The position numbers and the translations under genes are program-made. DNA of 36,079 bases from Micromonospora sp. ALFpr18c (lineage in GTDB: Bacteria > Actinomycetota > Actinomycetes > Mycobacteriales > Micromonosporaceae): NCBI RefSeq assembly GCF_008868155.1, contig NZ_WBKR01000034.1, positions 1-36,079 on the forward strand, given 5' to 3'. The first letter of the stretch is position 1; every line of letters begins with the position of its first letter. Below, one piece after another: positions 1-7,648 of this stretch. The notes below the pieces were generated by a model. It made no database searches, was not told where the DNA came from, and saw only the letters and a list, made by a program, of their open reading frames with translations.

Positions 1-47
1 AGGACGGGGTGGTGGCCCCCCGGCCCCGGGGGCCACCACCCCGTCCT
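1..47. terminator. Perfect 20-bp inverted repeat, probable bidirectional terminator
   Basis: Bases 1-20 are the exact reverse complement of 28-47, leaving a 7-base loop. The stem is almost all G/C and lacks a T-run, as is usual for actinomycete terminators. It lies inside the open minus-strand frame, which is odd for a terminator and suggests either a truncated gene or a hairpin belonging to the neighbouring gene outside the window. Confidence 0.6.
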
Positions 48-370
48 GCAGCGTATCTGCTAACCGGATTCGAAGCGGATCGTCCTTTATAAGGATTCTC
101 GCCTAGTCCTGCATGATATGCACGAACTTTTACCACCCAGTCATAGGCGTCAAAAGCCACAGACTCCCACGTGGGCTGACCGGCATTGGGTACCGACGCC
201 CACTGCGCGCGTGCCTCAGAAATATCAACTATGTTATTATACACGAATACTGCCCAGTTATGCGCCAGATCAACAGCCAACTGCAACTTTCCGGTCTGAT
301 ACGCATGCTCGCCACTCGACCAGAGGGATGCTGCCTGAAATGCAACGAGCTGATCGTGCGTGGAGTTCAC
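1..370 (-). CDS. Unrecognised protein, 5' part only (runs off left edge)
   Basis: An open frame of 123 codons starts at a GTG (minus strand, 370-368) preceded by a GGAAGGGG Shine-Dalgarno and has no stop before the window edge. The first ~100 residues have ordinary composition, rich in Trp, Tyr and Ala (for example LWSSGEHAYQTGKLQLAVDL, then AHNWAVFVYNNIVDISEARA), as expected of a soluble, mostly helical protein. I recognise no family. G+C here is low for this genome (94 of 180 bases in 121-300), which suggests recent acquisition. The last 20 codons fall in a perfect inverted repeat and read as Gly/Arg/Pro-rich, so the natural C-terminus may have been lost at a junction near base 55. The coding call rests on frame openness, the ribosome site and composition, not homology. 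Confidence 0.5.
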   Translation of the reverse strand, partial: MNSTHDQLVAFQAASLWSSGEHAYQTGKLQLAVDLAHNWAVFVYNNIVDISEARAQWASVPNAGQPTWESVAFDAYDWVVKVRAYHAGLGENPYKGRSASNPVSRYAAGRGGGPRGRGATTPS

Positions 371-702
371 GTGTCGCCGACCCCTTCCAGGTAAATCAAT
401 CGGTATGGAGCGCGCCACAGTCAAGTGGCACACTTACACAACGGGCCTGAGGGGCAGCGGGTTCATCAGAGGGCATTCGAATTCTTGAGCGGGTTGAGTC
501 CTCCACGATCCCAGGGGATTGACCAGCCGACTTCGCCCGGGCCTGCGCCCGTTGGAAGGTACGCCAGTCGATGGGCCGGGTCGGGTCATGCTTCGACAAC
601 ACCGTCGCCGAGGCGACCGGTGTGCCCTGCCGCCCGACCACACCGCGCCCTGCTCACGGCGCGCCCTGGCACAACCACCAGCGCTACGCGCCCTCTCGGA
701 AA
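371..702 (-). other. Gap with possible gene remnant; no supported gene
   Basis: No gene I can defend. A minus-strand frame of 81 codons (641-396) starts at GTG and contains a stretch that looks protein-like (HDPTRPIDWRTFQRAQARAK). It ends 25 bases before the GTG of the next minus-strand frame, so it could be a small gene or the tail of a decayed one. No ribosome site or family supports it. Confidence 0.25.
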
Positions 703-758
703 TGATCAAGAGGTTTGCGTCACCGATCAGCATTCCGGCGACGCAAACCTCTTGATCA
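703..758. terminator. Dispersed hairpin repeat, copy 1
   Basis: A 19-bp perfect stem (703-721 with 740-758; core GAGGTTTGCGTC / GACGCAAACCTC) encloses an 18-base loop. It lies 26 bases downstream of the stop of the TIGR03089 gene and probably terminates it. The same stem, with a different loop, recurs at 16823-16879, so this is a repeated element and not a one-off terminator. Confidence 0.75.
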
Positions 759-783
759 ACGTGGTGGAGCCGTCCGGCGTGCG

Positions 784-1536
784 TCAGAGCACCCGGGTCA
801 CGTGTTCGGCAGCGACGATCGCGTCCCGCCGCGCCGGGTGGAGGTTGGCGCTGATGACCACGGACGCGCCCGCGGAGAGCGGCGCGAGCAACCACTTCAG
901 CGGCTGCTCGTGCTCGGCGGCGTCGACCAGCAGCCGGTCGCCGGCGCGCAGGTTGAGCATCGCGGCGAACTCCTGGGCGAGCGCACCCCACTGCCCGTAG
1001 GTGGTGCCGTCCGCGGTGGCCGGGTCCGACGGGCGGATGGCGGTGTGGTCGGGCGTGGCCTCACCGTGGCGGAGCACCTCGGCGGACCAGTCGAGCCAGC
1101 CCAACGGCACGTCGGCCAGCCGCCCCGGGCCGGTGCCGACGAGGTAGCGGTGCGTCGCGTCCGGCACGTCCTCCAGCCAGTCGTCCTGCCGCTCGGGGGT
1201 CACGAACACTGCGTCGAACGGCCGGTCGCCGCCCGGTTCGAGCACCGCCAGGCCCGCGGTGGCGCGCGGCCGGAACGACACCGCCAGGCCCGAGGCCCAC
1301 GCGCCCAACAACACCACGGCGGTACGCCAGTGCGGAGGCAGCAGCACCGCTACGCGGCTGCCGGGGCCGAGCCCGCAGCCGTCCCGCAGCAGGCTGGCGC
1401 TGCGCGCCGCCCACGCACCGACCTGCTGTGCGGTCAGGTCGACGCGCTCCCCGGTCGCCTCGTCGCGGTAGCTGAGCAGCGGGCGCTCAGTCTCGACGGG
1501 TTGGCCACCCAGATCGGCCGTGACGGTCTGCCGCAT
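784..1536 (-). CDS. TIGR03089 family protein (AMP-binding-like, actinobacterial)
   Basis: A 250-residue protein that resembles the N-terminal half of acyl-CoA synthetases: a GxRVAVLLPPHW segment, then a poorly conserved middle, and no intact YTSGTTGxPKG loop or C-terminal catalytic subdomain. This matches the actinobacterial TIGR03089 family, which keeps the fold but not obvious ligase motifs, so no reaction can be assigned. I chose the ATG at 1536 because GGGGAG sits 7 bases upstream; the GTG at 1542 is too close to that site. The gene is followed by the repeated hairpin at 703-758 and is divergent from the membrane protein at 1678. Family call is from recognition of the sequence pattern. 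Confidence 0.75.
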   Translation of the reverse strand: MRQTVTADLGGQPVETERPLLSYRDEATGERVDLTAQQVGAWAARSASLLRDGCGLGPGSRVAVLLPPHWRTAVVLLGAWASGLAVSFRPRATAGLAVLEPGGDRPFDAVFVTPERQDDWLEDVPDATHRYLVGTGPGRLADVPLGWLDWSAEVLRHGEATPDHTAIRPSDPATADGTTYGQWGALAQEFAAMLNLRAGDRLLVDAAEHEQPLKWLLAPLSAGASVVISANLHPARRDAIVAAEHVTRVL

Positions 1537-1677
1537 CTCCACGCTCCCCGGGTCGACGTCGGCACCACCCTACTCAACGACTTTGGTCGCACCGGTCGTC
1601 GGCCGATGGCCGTATCGGGTGACCGGGTGGCCCGCGCACGGTGCGGGTGACCCCCGAGACGCCGCCGAGGAGTGCCG

Positions 1678-2775
1678 ATGCCGACCGAACCCGACCCCGT
1701 CACCGCCGATCGACCTTCCGCCGACCGTGCGGTGGGCGCCGGCCGGCTGCCACTGCGCCGGCGGCTCCTGCCGGTGATCGCGTTGCTGCTGCTCGCGCCA
1801 TGGGCGGCCGAGTGCTCGTGGGGTGGATTCGCCATCGACGACTTCCTCCCGGTGCTGATCGTCCTGGGTCCGATGTACGGCGGGGCGGCGATCCTGATCC
1901 GGGAGACCGCCCGCCGCCTCGGTGCGGGCTGGCCGACGATCGTGCTGCTCGCCGCCGCGTTCGGTGTGCTCCAGGCCGGCCTGGTCGACCAGTCGCTGTT
2001 CAACCCCGGCTACCTCGACGACACGCAGTACGCGGACACCCGGGCGGCGGCCGAGGCGTCGCTGGTGCCGGGGCTCGGGTTCAGTCTGCGGCAGGCGTTC
2101 GACTACGTGGGCAACCACATCCTGCTGACCATCTGCGCGCCGATCGCGTTCGTCGAGTCGTTCCTCGGACCGGAGCGCCGGCTTCGGCCGTGGCTGGCGC
2201 GCCCCGGGCTCGTCGTGGTCGGGGTGGTCTACCTGCTCGGCAGCCTCTTTGTCTTCTCGTCACCCGAGGGCCGGAAGAACTTCCTGTCCAGCCCGCTCCA
2301 ACTGACCGTCGCCGCGCTGGTGGTCCTGGCACTCGTCACGACGGCCCTCCTGCCGCACTGGCGACGCCCGGGCCGCACGGTCGGTGGTGCAGGGCGGAGG
2401 GCACCACGTCGCACGCGCCGGGTGCCGCATCCGCTGTGGGTGGGTCTGCTGGTCGTCCTGGCCCACCTCTTCACCGACCTCACGCCCGGCTGGGCGGGAG
2501 TGGCCATCGCCCTGGGGCTCGCGGCTGCCGTCGGTGGCCTGGTCGGGCACTGGTCGTCGGGCGTGAACTGGGGGCAGCGGCACGTGCTCGCGGCCGCCTC
2601 GGCGAGCGTGGTCAGCGCCGCCGCGTTCGCGTACCTGGTGCCGCCGTACTCCCCGGCGAGCCCGGCGGCGGCCCTCGCCGGCGACGTCGCGGTCTCCGTC
2701 ATCACGCTCGCCCTGGTCGTGGGTGCCTGGTGGCGGCTGCGTGCTTCGCCCGCTGTTCACGTCGCCGCAAGCTGA
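1678..2775 (+). CDS. Polytopic membrane protein of unknown function
   Basis: A 365-residue protein with a charged N-terminal tail and about ten hydrophobic segments (for example LLPVIALLLLAPWAAEC, the VLIVLGPMYGGAAILI region, GLVVVGVVYLLGSLFVF, LTVAALVVLALVTTALL). A basic linker (RRPGRTVGGAGRRAPRRTRR) divides two membrane halves. I see no transporter or enzyme signature. The ATG at 1678 is preferred over the GTG at 1672 because GAGGAG (1667-1672) lies 5 bases before it. It stands alone between a divergent TIGR03089 gene and a decayed secreted-protein gene on the same strand. Confidence 0.8.
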   Translation: MPTEPDPVTADRPSADRAVGAGRLPLRRRLLPVIALLLLAPWAAECSWGGFAIDDFLPVLIVLGPMYGGAAILIRETARRLGAGWPTIVLLAAAFGVLQAGLVDQSLFNPGYLDDTQYADTRAAAEASLVPGLGFSLRQAFDYVGNHILLTICAPIAFVESFLGPERRLRPWLARPGLVVVGVVYLLGSLFVFSSPEGRKNFLSSPLQLTVAALVVLALVTTALLPHWRRPGRTVGGAGRRAPRRTRRVPHPLWVGLLVVLAHLFTDLTPGWAGVAIALGLAAAVGGLVGHWSSGVNWGQRHVLAAASASVVSAAAFAYLVPPYSPASPAAALAGDVAVSVITLALVVGAWWRLRASPAVHVAAS

Positions 2776-2829
2776 TGCTCCCCAACGGCTGTCAGCCTCC
2801 GTCCGGGTACGACCTAACGGAGGAAGTCC

Positions 2830-3033
2830 TTGACACTCAGAAGAGCATTCACCGCGCTCACCGCGGCCGGTGTCGCTGCCGCCAGCCTGACCGGGGCCAC
2901 CCCCGCGTCGGCGGGCGCACACCACCACCCCGGTAAGCCGCTCGCCTTCGATCGGGTCGCCACGTACCCGGTCTTTGCGAACCATCCGGCCGGCGAGGAC
3001 CCGGCGACGCCGACGGTCGCCGAGATCTCGGCG
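2830..3033 (+). pseudogene. Truncated secreted esterase-like-phytase family gene (5' fragment)
   Basis: A TTG start (2830) follows ACGGAGGAAG and opens a Sec signal peptide (RRAFTALTAAGVAAASL, cleavage near ASAGA). The mature start, with LAFDRVATYPVF and DPATPTVAEIS, matches the N-terminus of secreted alkaline-phosphatase-like proteins annotated as 'esterase-like activity of phytase', normally several hundred residues long. Similarity stops after about residue 68; the frame then runs into bases antisense to the end of the ligD-polymerase gene, whose stop is at 3056. No catalytic part remains. The ribosome site lies in an inverted repeat (2796-2802 with 2817-2823). I infer a deletion or insertion breakpoint near 3034. 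Family assignment is from memory of the pattern. Confidence 0.65.
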
Positions 3034-3055
3034 TGGACGTCGGGCCGGGCGGCCG

Positions 3056-3970
3056 TCAGCGCGCCGGCAACTCCGGGCCGCCGTCGAGCAGCGGGGCGAG
3101 CAGGTCGCCGTACTCGTCGACCCGGTCCAGGACCTCGGCGGCGGTGAACTGGCGGACGGCTGGCCTGCGGCCGTGGGCGCCGGCCTCGACCTCGTCCCAG
3201 GTCAGCGGCGTGGACACCGACGGCACCGCCTGGGCCCGCAGCGAATAGGGCGCCACGGTGGTCTTCGCCGCGTTGTTCTGGCTCCAGTCGATGAAGACCT
3301 TGCCGGGGCGCAGCTTCTTCGCCATCTTCGACACGATCAGCTTCGGGTGCGCATTCTCCAACTCCTGGGCGATCCGCCGGGCGTAGTCGGAGACGAGATC
3401 GGACGGTTGGGTGCCGGCGATCGGGCAGCAGAGCTGCATGCCCTTCTTGCCGGAGGTCTTCGGGTACGAATCGATGCCGTCGTCGGCGAGGCGGTCGCGC
3501 ATCAGGACGGCCACCGGGCAACACTCGGCGAGCCCGGCCGGCGGGCCCGGGTCCAGGTCGACGACCATCATGTCCGGGTGCTCGCCCACCTTCCACTGGG
3601 GTGTGTGCAGCTCCAACGCGGCCAGGTTGGCCAGCCAGACCAGGGTGGGCAGATCGTCGGCGACCACGTAGTCGATCGTCTCCCGGCCCTTCGTCGAGCC
3701 GGGGGCGGGCAGATTTTCCACCCGCACCCAGTCCGGGGTCGCGGCCGGCGTGTTCTTCTCGAAGAACGACTTGTCGTCCACCCCGTTGGGGAAGCGGATC
3801 CGGGTCACCGGCCGGTCCCGCAGGTGCGGCAGCAACACCGGGGAGATCCGGGTGTAGTAGTCGATCACCTCACCCTTGGTGAAGCCGGCCGCCGGATAGA
3901 GCACCTTGTCCAGGTTGGACAGCTCCAGGGGGCGGCCCTCGACGTCCACCCGCAGCCGTTCAGCCGGCAT
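3056..3970 (-). CDS. ligD: LigD-type DNA polymerase/primase domain protein (NHEJ)
   Basis: A 304-residue stand-alone polymerase domain of the archaeo-eukaryotic primase superfamily as found in bacterial LigD. Visible family features are LSNLDKVLYPAAGFTKGEVI near the start, MMVVDLDPGPP (metal-binding DxD, about residues 133-143), a KTSGKKGMQL nucleotide-binding stretch and VFIDWSQNN. In end joining it fills gaps and adds ribonucleotides at breaks held by Ku. It starts inside the last codons of the ligase gene (11-base overlap), so the two are translationally coupled. In many bacteria these domains are fused in one LigD; here they are separate, and no 3'-phosphoesterase domain is seen in the window. 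It ends 22 bases from the breakpoint of the truncated secreted-protein gene. Confidence 0.92.
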   Translation of the reverse strand: MPAERLRVDVEGRPLELSNLDKVLYPAAGFTKGEVIDYYTRISPVLLPHLRDRPVTRIRFPNGVDDKSFFEKNTPAATPDWVRVENLPAPGSTKGRETIDYVVADDLPTLVWLANLAALELHTPQWKVGEHPDMMVVDLDPGPPAGLAECCPVAVLMRDRLADDGIDSYPKTSGKKGMQLCCPIAGTQPSDLVSDYARRIAQELENAHPKLIVSKMAKKLRPGKVFIDWSQNNAAKTTVAPYSLRAQAVPSVSTPLTWDEVEAGAHGRRPAVRQFTAAEVLDRVDEYGDLLAPLLDGGPELPAR

Positions 3971-4901
3971 CGTCGACCTCCTCCGGCGGCTTGTCCGGAC
4001 GCAGCCGCAGCACCCGGGGGAAGCGCAGCCGGCCGTCCGGGGTGCGTTGGCCGTACTTCACCTCCACCACCACCCGGGGTGCTACCCAGATGGCGCCCCG
4101 GGCATCCTCGCGCGGCACGCCCGACGCGAACGGTGACACGCCGGAGCGCAGCGGTTCCAGCTCGGTGAGGAGCGCCCGTTCGATGGCCGCGCCGATTCCG
4201 CCGCCGACCCGACCCCGGTAGATCAGCCGGCCGTCCGGGCCGGGAACCCCGACCAACAGCCCGCCGATCCGGCGCGCGCCCGGCCGCCAGCCGCCGATGA
4301 CGAAGTCTCCGGTCACCTCCAACTTGACCTTTACCCAGTCCGGCGAGCGCACCCCCGGGCGGTAGACGGCACCGACCCGCTTGGCCATCACCCCCTCCAG
4401 GCCGTGTTCGCCGGCCGCCTCGTAGGTGGCCGGGCCGTCCGAGAAGACCGGGGGCACCGCCCACCGGACACCGCCGAGAGCGAGGGCGTCCAGGGCCGCG
4501 CGGCGGCGCTCATACGGCCAGCCGGTCAGGTCGTCGCCGTTGAACCGCAGCAGGTCGAAGATCATGTACGTCACCGGCATGACCGCCGCCAGCCGGGCCG
4601 CCTTGTTGCGGTCCCGCACGTGCATCCGCTCCGCCAGGGCCGTGAACGACGGCTGCCCACCCTCCCCGAGCAGCACCACCTCGCCGTCGAGCAGCGCGTC
4701 GTCGACCTGCTCGTTGAGCGTGGCCAGCTCGGGGTACGCGGCGGTGATCTCCACGCCGGAGCGGGCGTACAGGTGCTGGCCGCCGCCGGAGATGTCGGCG
4801 AGCGCGCGGACCCCGTCCCACTTGAACTCGTACGCCCAGCCGGCACCGGCCGGGAGCGGCCCGGTCATCGCGAGCATCGGCTTGAGCGGCGCGCCGGACA
4901 C
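3960..4901 (-). CDS. ATP-dependent DNA ligase (NHEJ, LigD/LigC ligase domain)
   Basis: A 313-residue ligase consisting of adenylation and OB-fold domains only. The nucleotidyltransferase motif I is EFKWDGVRA, placing the AMP-accepting lysine at residue 27; motif III-like MIFDLLRFNG, motif IV EGVMAKR and motif V DWVKVKLE follow in order. It seals Ku-bound breaks. I chose GTG 4901 since the protein then begins VSGAPLKPMLA, close to the usual LigD/LigC start; an ATG at 4997 would add a cysteine-rich, unlikely extension overlapping ku. There is no strong ribosome site, so the start is moderately sure. Divergent from ku and overlapping the polymerase gene. Confidence 0.9.
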   Translation of the reverse strand: MSGAPLKPMLAMTGPLPAGAGWAYEFKWDGVRALADISGGGQHLYARSGVEITAAYPELATLNEQVDDALLDGEVVLLGEGGQPSFTALAERMHVRDRNKAARLAAVMPVTYMIFDLLRFNGDDLTGWPYERRRAALDALALGGVRWAVPPVFSDGPATYEAAGEHGLEGVMAKRVGAVYRPGVRSPDWVKVKLEVTGDFVIGGWRPGARRIGGLLVGVPGPDGRLIYRGRVGGGIGAAIERALLTELEPLRSGVSPFASGVPREDARGAIWVAPRVVVEVKYGQRTPDGRLRFPRVLRLRPDKPPEEVDDAG

Positions 4902-4986
4902 GACCCGACTGTAGTAGCAGGCCGAACACCTCGCGTCATGTTCTTTCGGATGCGAGCATGGTCGATACCGGGGAAGGGAGCGCAGG

Positions 4987-5976
4987 ATGCGTGCCATCTG
5001 GAAAGGAGCCGTGTCGTTCGGGCTCGTCTCGATCGGGGTGAAGCTCTACTCCGCGACCGAGGAGAAGGACATCCGGTTCCACCAGGTGCACCGTGAGGAC
5101 GGCGGCCGGATCCGCTACAAGCGCACCTGCTCGGTCTGCGGCGAGGAGGTCACCTACGACGACATCGCCAAGGGCTACGACATCGGCGGCGGTGAGATGG
5201 TGATCCTCACCGACGAGGACTTCGCCGATCTGCCGCTGACCAGCTCCCGTGCGATCGACGTGCTGGAGTTCGTGCCGGCCGAGCAGGTCGACCCGATCCT
5301 CTACAACAAGGCGTACTTCCTGGAGCCGGAGGGCACCGCAACCAAGCCGTACGTGCTGCTGCGCGACGCGCTGATCGACTCGGAGCGGGTCGCCATCGTC
5401 AAGGTGGCCCTGCGCCAACGCGAGCAGCTCGCCACGCTGCGAGTACGCGAGGGCGTGCTGCTGCTCAACACCATGCTCTGGCCCGACGAGATCCGTACCC
5501 CCGATTTCGGGTTCCTCGACGAGGACCTCAAGGTGCGCCCACCCGAGCTGGCCATGGCCAGCTCGCTGATCGACTCGATGACCGGCGAGTTCGAGCCGGA
5601 CGTCTTCACCGACGACTACCGGGCCGCGTTGCAGGAGGTCATCGACGCCAAGGTGGAGGGTCGGGAGGTCGTCCAGCCGGAGGAGGTCGAGGAGGCCCCG
5701 GCCGCGGCGGTGGATCTGATGGCCGCACTGAAGGCGTCGGTGGACCGGGCCCGGGCGGCCCGCGGCGAGCAGCCCGCCGGCGGCGGCGGGGGCGGCGAAC
5801 CGACGCCCATCTCGTCGGCCCGCTCGGCGCAGAAGGCGGCCGAGAAGAAGACGGCCAAGGCACCCGCGAAGAAGACCGCGGCGAAGAAGACGACCGAGAA
5901 GAAGACGGCCGCGAAGAAGACGGAGCCGGCGAAGAAGACGGCCGCCCGCAAGACCGCACCCCGCAAGAGCGCCTGA
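4987..5976 (+). CDS. ku: Ku, DNA double-strand-break end-binding protein
   Basis: A 329-residue Ku homodimer protein: the N-terminal MRAIWKGAVSFGLVSIGVKLY is the family hallmark, followed by the beta-barrel core (CSVCGEEVTYDDIAKGY, LEFVPAEQVDPILYNKAYFLEP) to about residue 250. The tail from about 270 is almost wholly Lys/Ala/Thr (repeated AKKTAAKK units), as in actinobacterial Ku variants where a basic tail helps DNA binding. It loads onto broken ends and recruits the ligase and polymerase encoded divergently next door. The ATG has GGGAG upstream. Intergenic spacing to the ligase start is only 85 bases, so both promoters must lie there. Confidence 0.96.
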   Translation: MRAIWKGAVSFGLVSIGVKLYSATEEKDIRFHQVHREDGGRIRYKRTCSVCGEEVTYDDIAKGYDIGGGEMVILTDEDFADLPLTSSRAIDVLEFVPAEQVDPILYNKAYFLEPEGTATKPYVLLRDALIDSERVAIVKVALRQREQLATLRVREGVLLLNTMLWPDEIRTPDFGFLDEDLKVRPPELAMASSLIDSMTGEFEPDVFTDDYRAALQEVIDAKVEGREVVQPEEVEEAPAAAVDLMAALKASVDRARAARGEQPAGGGGGGEPTPISSARSAQKAAEKKTAKAPAKKTAAKKTTEKKTAAKKTEPAKKTAARKTAPRKSA

Positions 5977-6048
5977 CCGTACGCGGCACCGACGGTGTCC
6001 GCCGGACCGGGTACGCTCCGCCGGCCAGTGGCCACCGGAGGAGCCCTC

Positions 6049-6687
6049 ATGCCGTACACCCCTGACCTGGGCCGGTTGTTGACGCCCGGTGCCCGCTTCA
6101 CGGATCAGCACGGCGCGTACCTCATCGAGGTCCACCCGGTGGGCGACATCGTGCTGCCGACCGGCCAGGTGGTGGGGTGTGATCCGCTGGTGCGGCCGGA
6201 GGCCGAACCGTTCACGGTCACCGTGCCCCCGGGGCGGCATCCCGCCCGGGCCTGGGTGGCCGCGGTGCTCCGGGAGGACGCCGAGGTGGACCGGCGGGTC
6301 GCCGCGCTGGAACTGGTCGTCTCCGACGAGCCGACGGTCCGCTGGGAGCCGGCCGTCGTCGGCGACCAGGACGTCGCCGCGCTCGGCGCCGACGACTACT
6401 TCGGGTACGGGGTGGACGCCGGCGCGGGCACCCTGGCCGATCCGACGGCGCTCACCGCCCTGGAGGCGTGGGAGTACGACCGGGTGGAAGAGGTGTTCAT
6501 CCCGGCCGAGACGCCCGCCTCGCCCGTTCCGGGGCTGATCACGGTGGTGCTGGACGAGGCCACCGGCGCGAACGTCGTCACCGTGTCCACCGGGTGGGGC
6601 GACGGCTGCTACGGCACCTGGATCGGGCGGACGGCCGACGGCCGGGTCACCTCGTTCGTGACCGACTTCATGGTCGTCCCGGAATAA
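6049..6687 (+). CDS. DUF4241 domain protein
   Basis: A 212-residue soluble protein whose order of conserved features fits DUF4241: GDIVLPTGQVVGCDPLV early, a PPGRHPARAWV strand, an acidic middle, then VSTGWGDGCYGTWIGR and FVTDFMVV at the end. Function of the family is not established; members often sit in accessory or immunity-like contexts, but nothing here shows that. ATG 6049 follows ACCGGAGGAG and is preferred over a GTG at 5995. It lies between ku and an FKBP gene on the same strand; no terminator separates it clearly from ku. Confidence 0.75.
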   Translation: MPYTPDLGRLLTPGARFTDQHGAYLIEVHPVGDIVLPTGQVVGCDPLVRPEAEPFTVTVPPGRHPARAWVAAVLREDAEVDRRVAALELVVSDEPTVRWEPAVVGDQDVAALGADDYFGYGVDAGAGTLADPTALTALEAWEYDRVEEVFIPAETPASPVPGLITVVLDEATGANVVTVSTGWGDGCYGTWIGRTADGRVTSFVTDFMVVPE

Positions 6688-6777
6688 CCGTCGCGGACAG
6701 CGTCACTCGGCGATCCGTTGCATCCGGGGCGGGCACAGCAGGCCGCCGGGCGGGTACCGTGTGCGTCGGCTTTCCCC

Positions 6778-6794
6778 CCGGCACCGCGTGCCGG
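6778..6794. other. Small hairpin in the leader of the FKBP gene
   Basis: CCGGCAC (6778-6784) and GTGCCGG (6788-6794) form a 7-bp stem with a 3-base loop, about 30 bases before the FKBP start. It could be a weak terminator for the DUF4241 gene or a 5'-leader structure. Confidence 0.35.
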
Positions 6795-6823
6795 CCACAC
6801 CTTCGCAGCAGGGAGTCGACGAC

Positions 6824-7498
6824 GTGAGCGAGCGCACGCAGCAGAACCGGTCGGAGGGCCAGAGCCCGGCGACGAAGGCGGGGCGGCGGCTGGCCGCCCA
6901 GCTGGCGGCGCAGAAGGCCGCCGAGGCGAAGCGACGCCGCAACGCGTGGATCGGCGGTGCCGCCGGCGTTGCCGTGATGGCGCTGCTGATCACGGTCTTC
7001 GTGATCGTCGACAAGAACCGGGAGGACAAGCCCGCGACCCAGGCCGGCGCGACCCCGTCCGCCTCCGCCCCGGCCCCGGACGCCCCGACCGCGCCCCCCG
7101 CGCCGCAGCTGCCCGAGGGGGCCGACCCGGCGCTGGGCAGCAAGCCGGCGGTGAAGGCGGGCACGGGTGAGCTGAAGAAGCTCACCGTCACCCCGGTGAT
7201 CAAGGGGACCGGCGCGGCGGTGAAGAAGGGTCAGTCCATCACCACCAACTACGTCGGCGTCTTCTACAAGGACGGCAAGGAGTTCGACTCCTCCTGGAAC
7301 GCCGGGCGGCCGGCCTCCTTCCCGATCGGTGTGGGTCAGGTCATCCCCGGCTGGGACCAGGGGCTGGTTGGCGTGACCGTGGGCAGCCGGGTGCAGCTCG
7401 ACATTCCGGGCGAGTTGGCGTACGGCAAGGACGCCGCCGCTAGCGGTTATCCCGAAGGCCCGCTGCGCTTCGTGGTGGACGTGCTCGCCGCCCAGTGA
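6824..7498 (+). CDS. Membrane-anchored FKBP-type peptidyl-prolyl cis-trans isomerase
   Basis: A 224-residue protein with a basic cytoplasmic N-terminus, one membrane anchor (AWIGGAAGVAVMALLITVFV, about residues 41-62), an Ala/Pro linker, and a C-terminal FKBP domain (about 125-224). The domain shows TTNYVGVFYKDGKEFDSSW, VIPGWDQGLVGVTVGSRVQLDIPGELAYG split across the fold, and LRFVVDVLAA, which are the FKBP active-site strands. It probably helps fold exported proteins on the outer face of the membrane. GTG 6824 has GGGAG about 8 bases upstream; an upstream in-frame GTG at 6761 would add residues with no ribosome site. Confidence 0.9.
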   Translation: MSERTQQNRSEGQSPATKAGRRLAAQLAAQKAAEAKRRRNAWIGGAAGVAVMALLITVFVIVDKNREDKPATQAGATPSASAPAPDAPTAPPAPQLPEGADPALGSKPAVKAGTGELKKLTVTPVIKGTGAAVKKGQSITTNYVGVFYKDGKEFDSSWNAGRPASFPIGVGQVIPGWDQGLVGVTVGSRVQLDIPGELAYGKDAAASGYPEGPLRFVVDVLAAQ

Positions 7499-7590
7499 CC
7501 TGCCCGGATCGTCCTGGTTGTCGCCGGGACGCGATGGAGTTGTTCACATGAGGCTTCCGGCCCGTCACCCTCCGGCAGTAGGTTCGGCGA

Positions 7591-7618
7591 CACCCCGGGC
7601 GGCCCCCCGTCCGGGGTG
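7591..7618. terminator. Hairpin downstream of the FKBP gene
   Basis: CACCCCGG (7591-7598) pairs with CCGGGGTG (7611-7618) around a 12-base loop, 93 bases after the FKBP stop. It overlaps the upstream candidate start codons of the next gene, which supports a later start for that gene. Confidence 0.5.
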
Positions 7619-7648
7619 ACCATGCGGACGCAGGACCCGGAGGTGCAC

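Noticed and set aside
113..450. Two plus-strand frames near the left edge
   Set aside because: They lie antisense to the better-supported minus-strand frame and have no ribosome site.
4902..4986. GAAC...GTTC as an SOS (LexA) box between ligase and ku
   Set aside because: The half-sites are 12 bases apart instead of the 4 needed.
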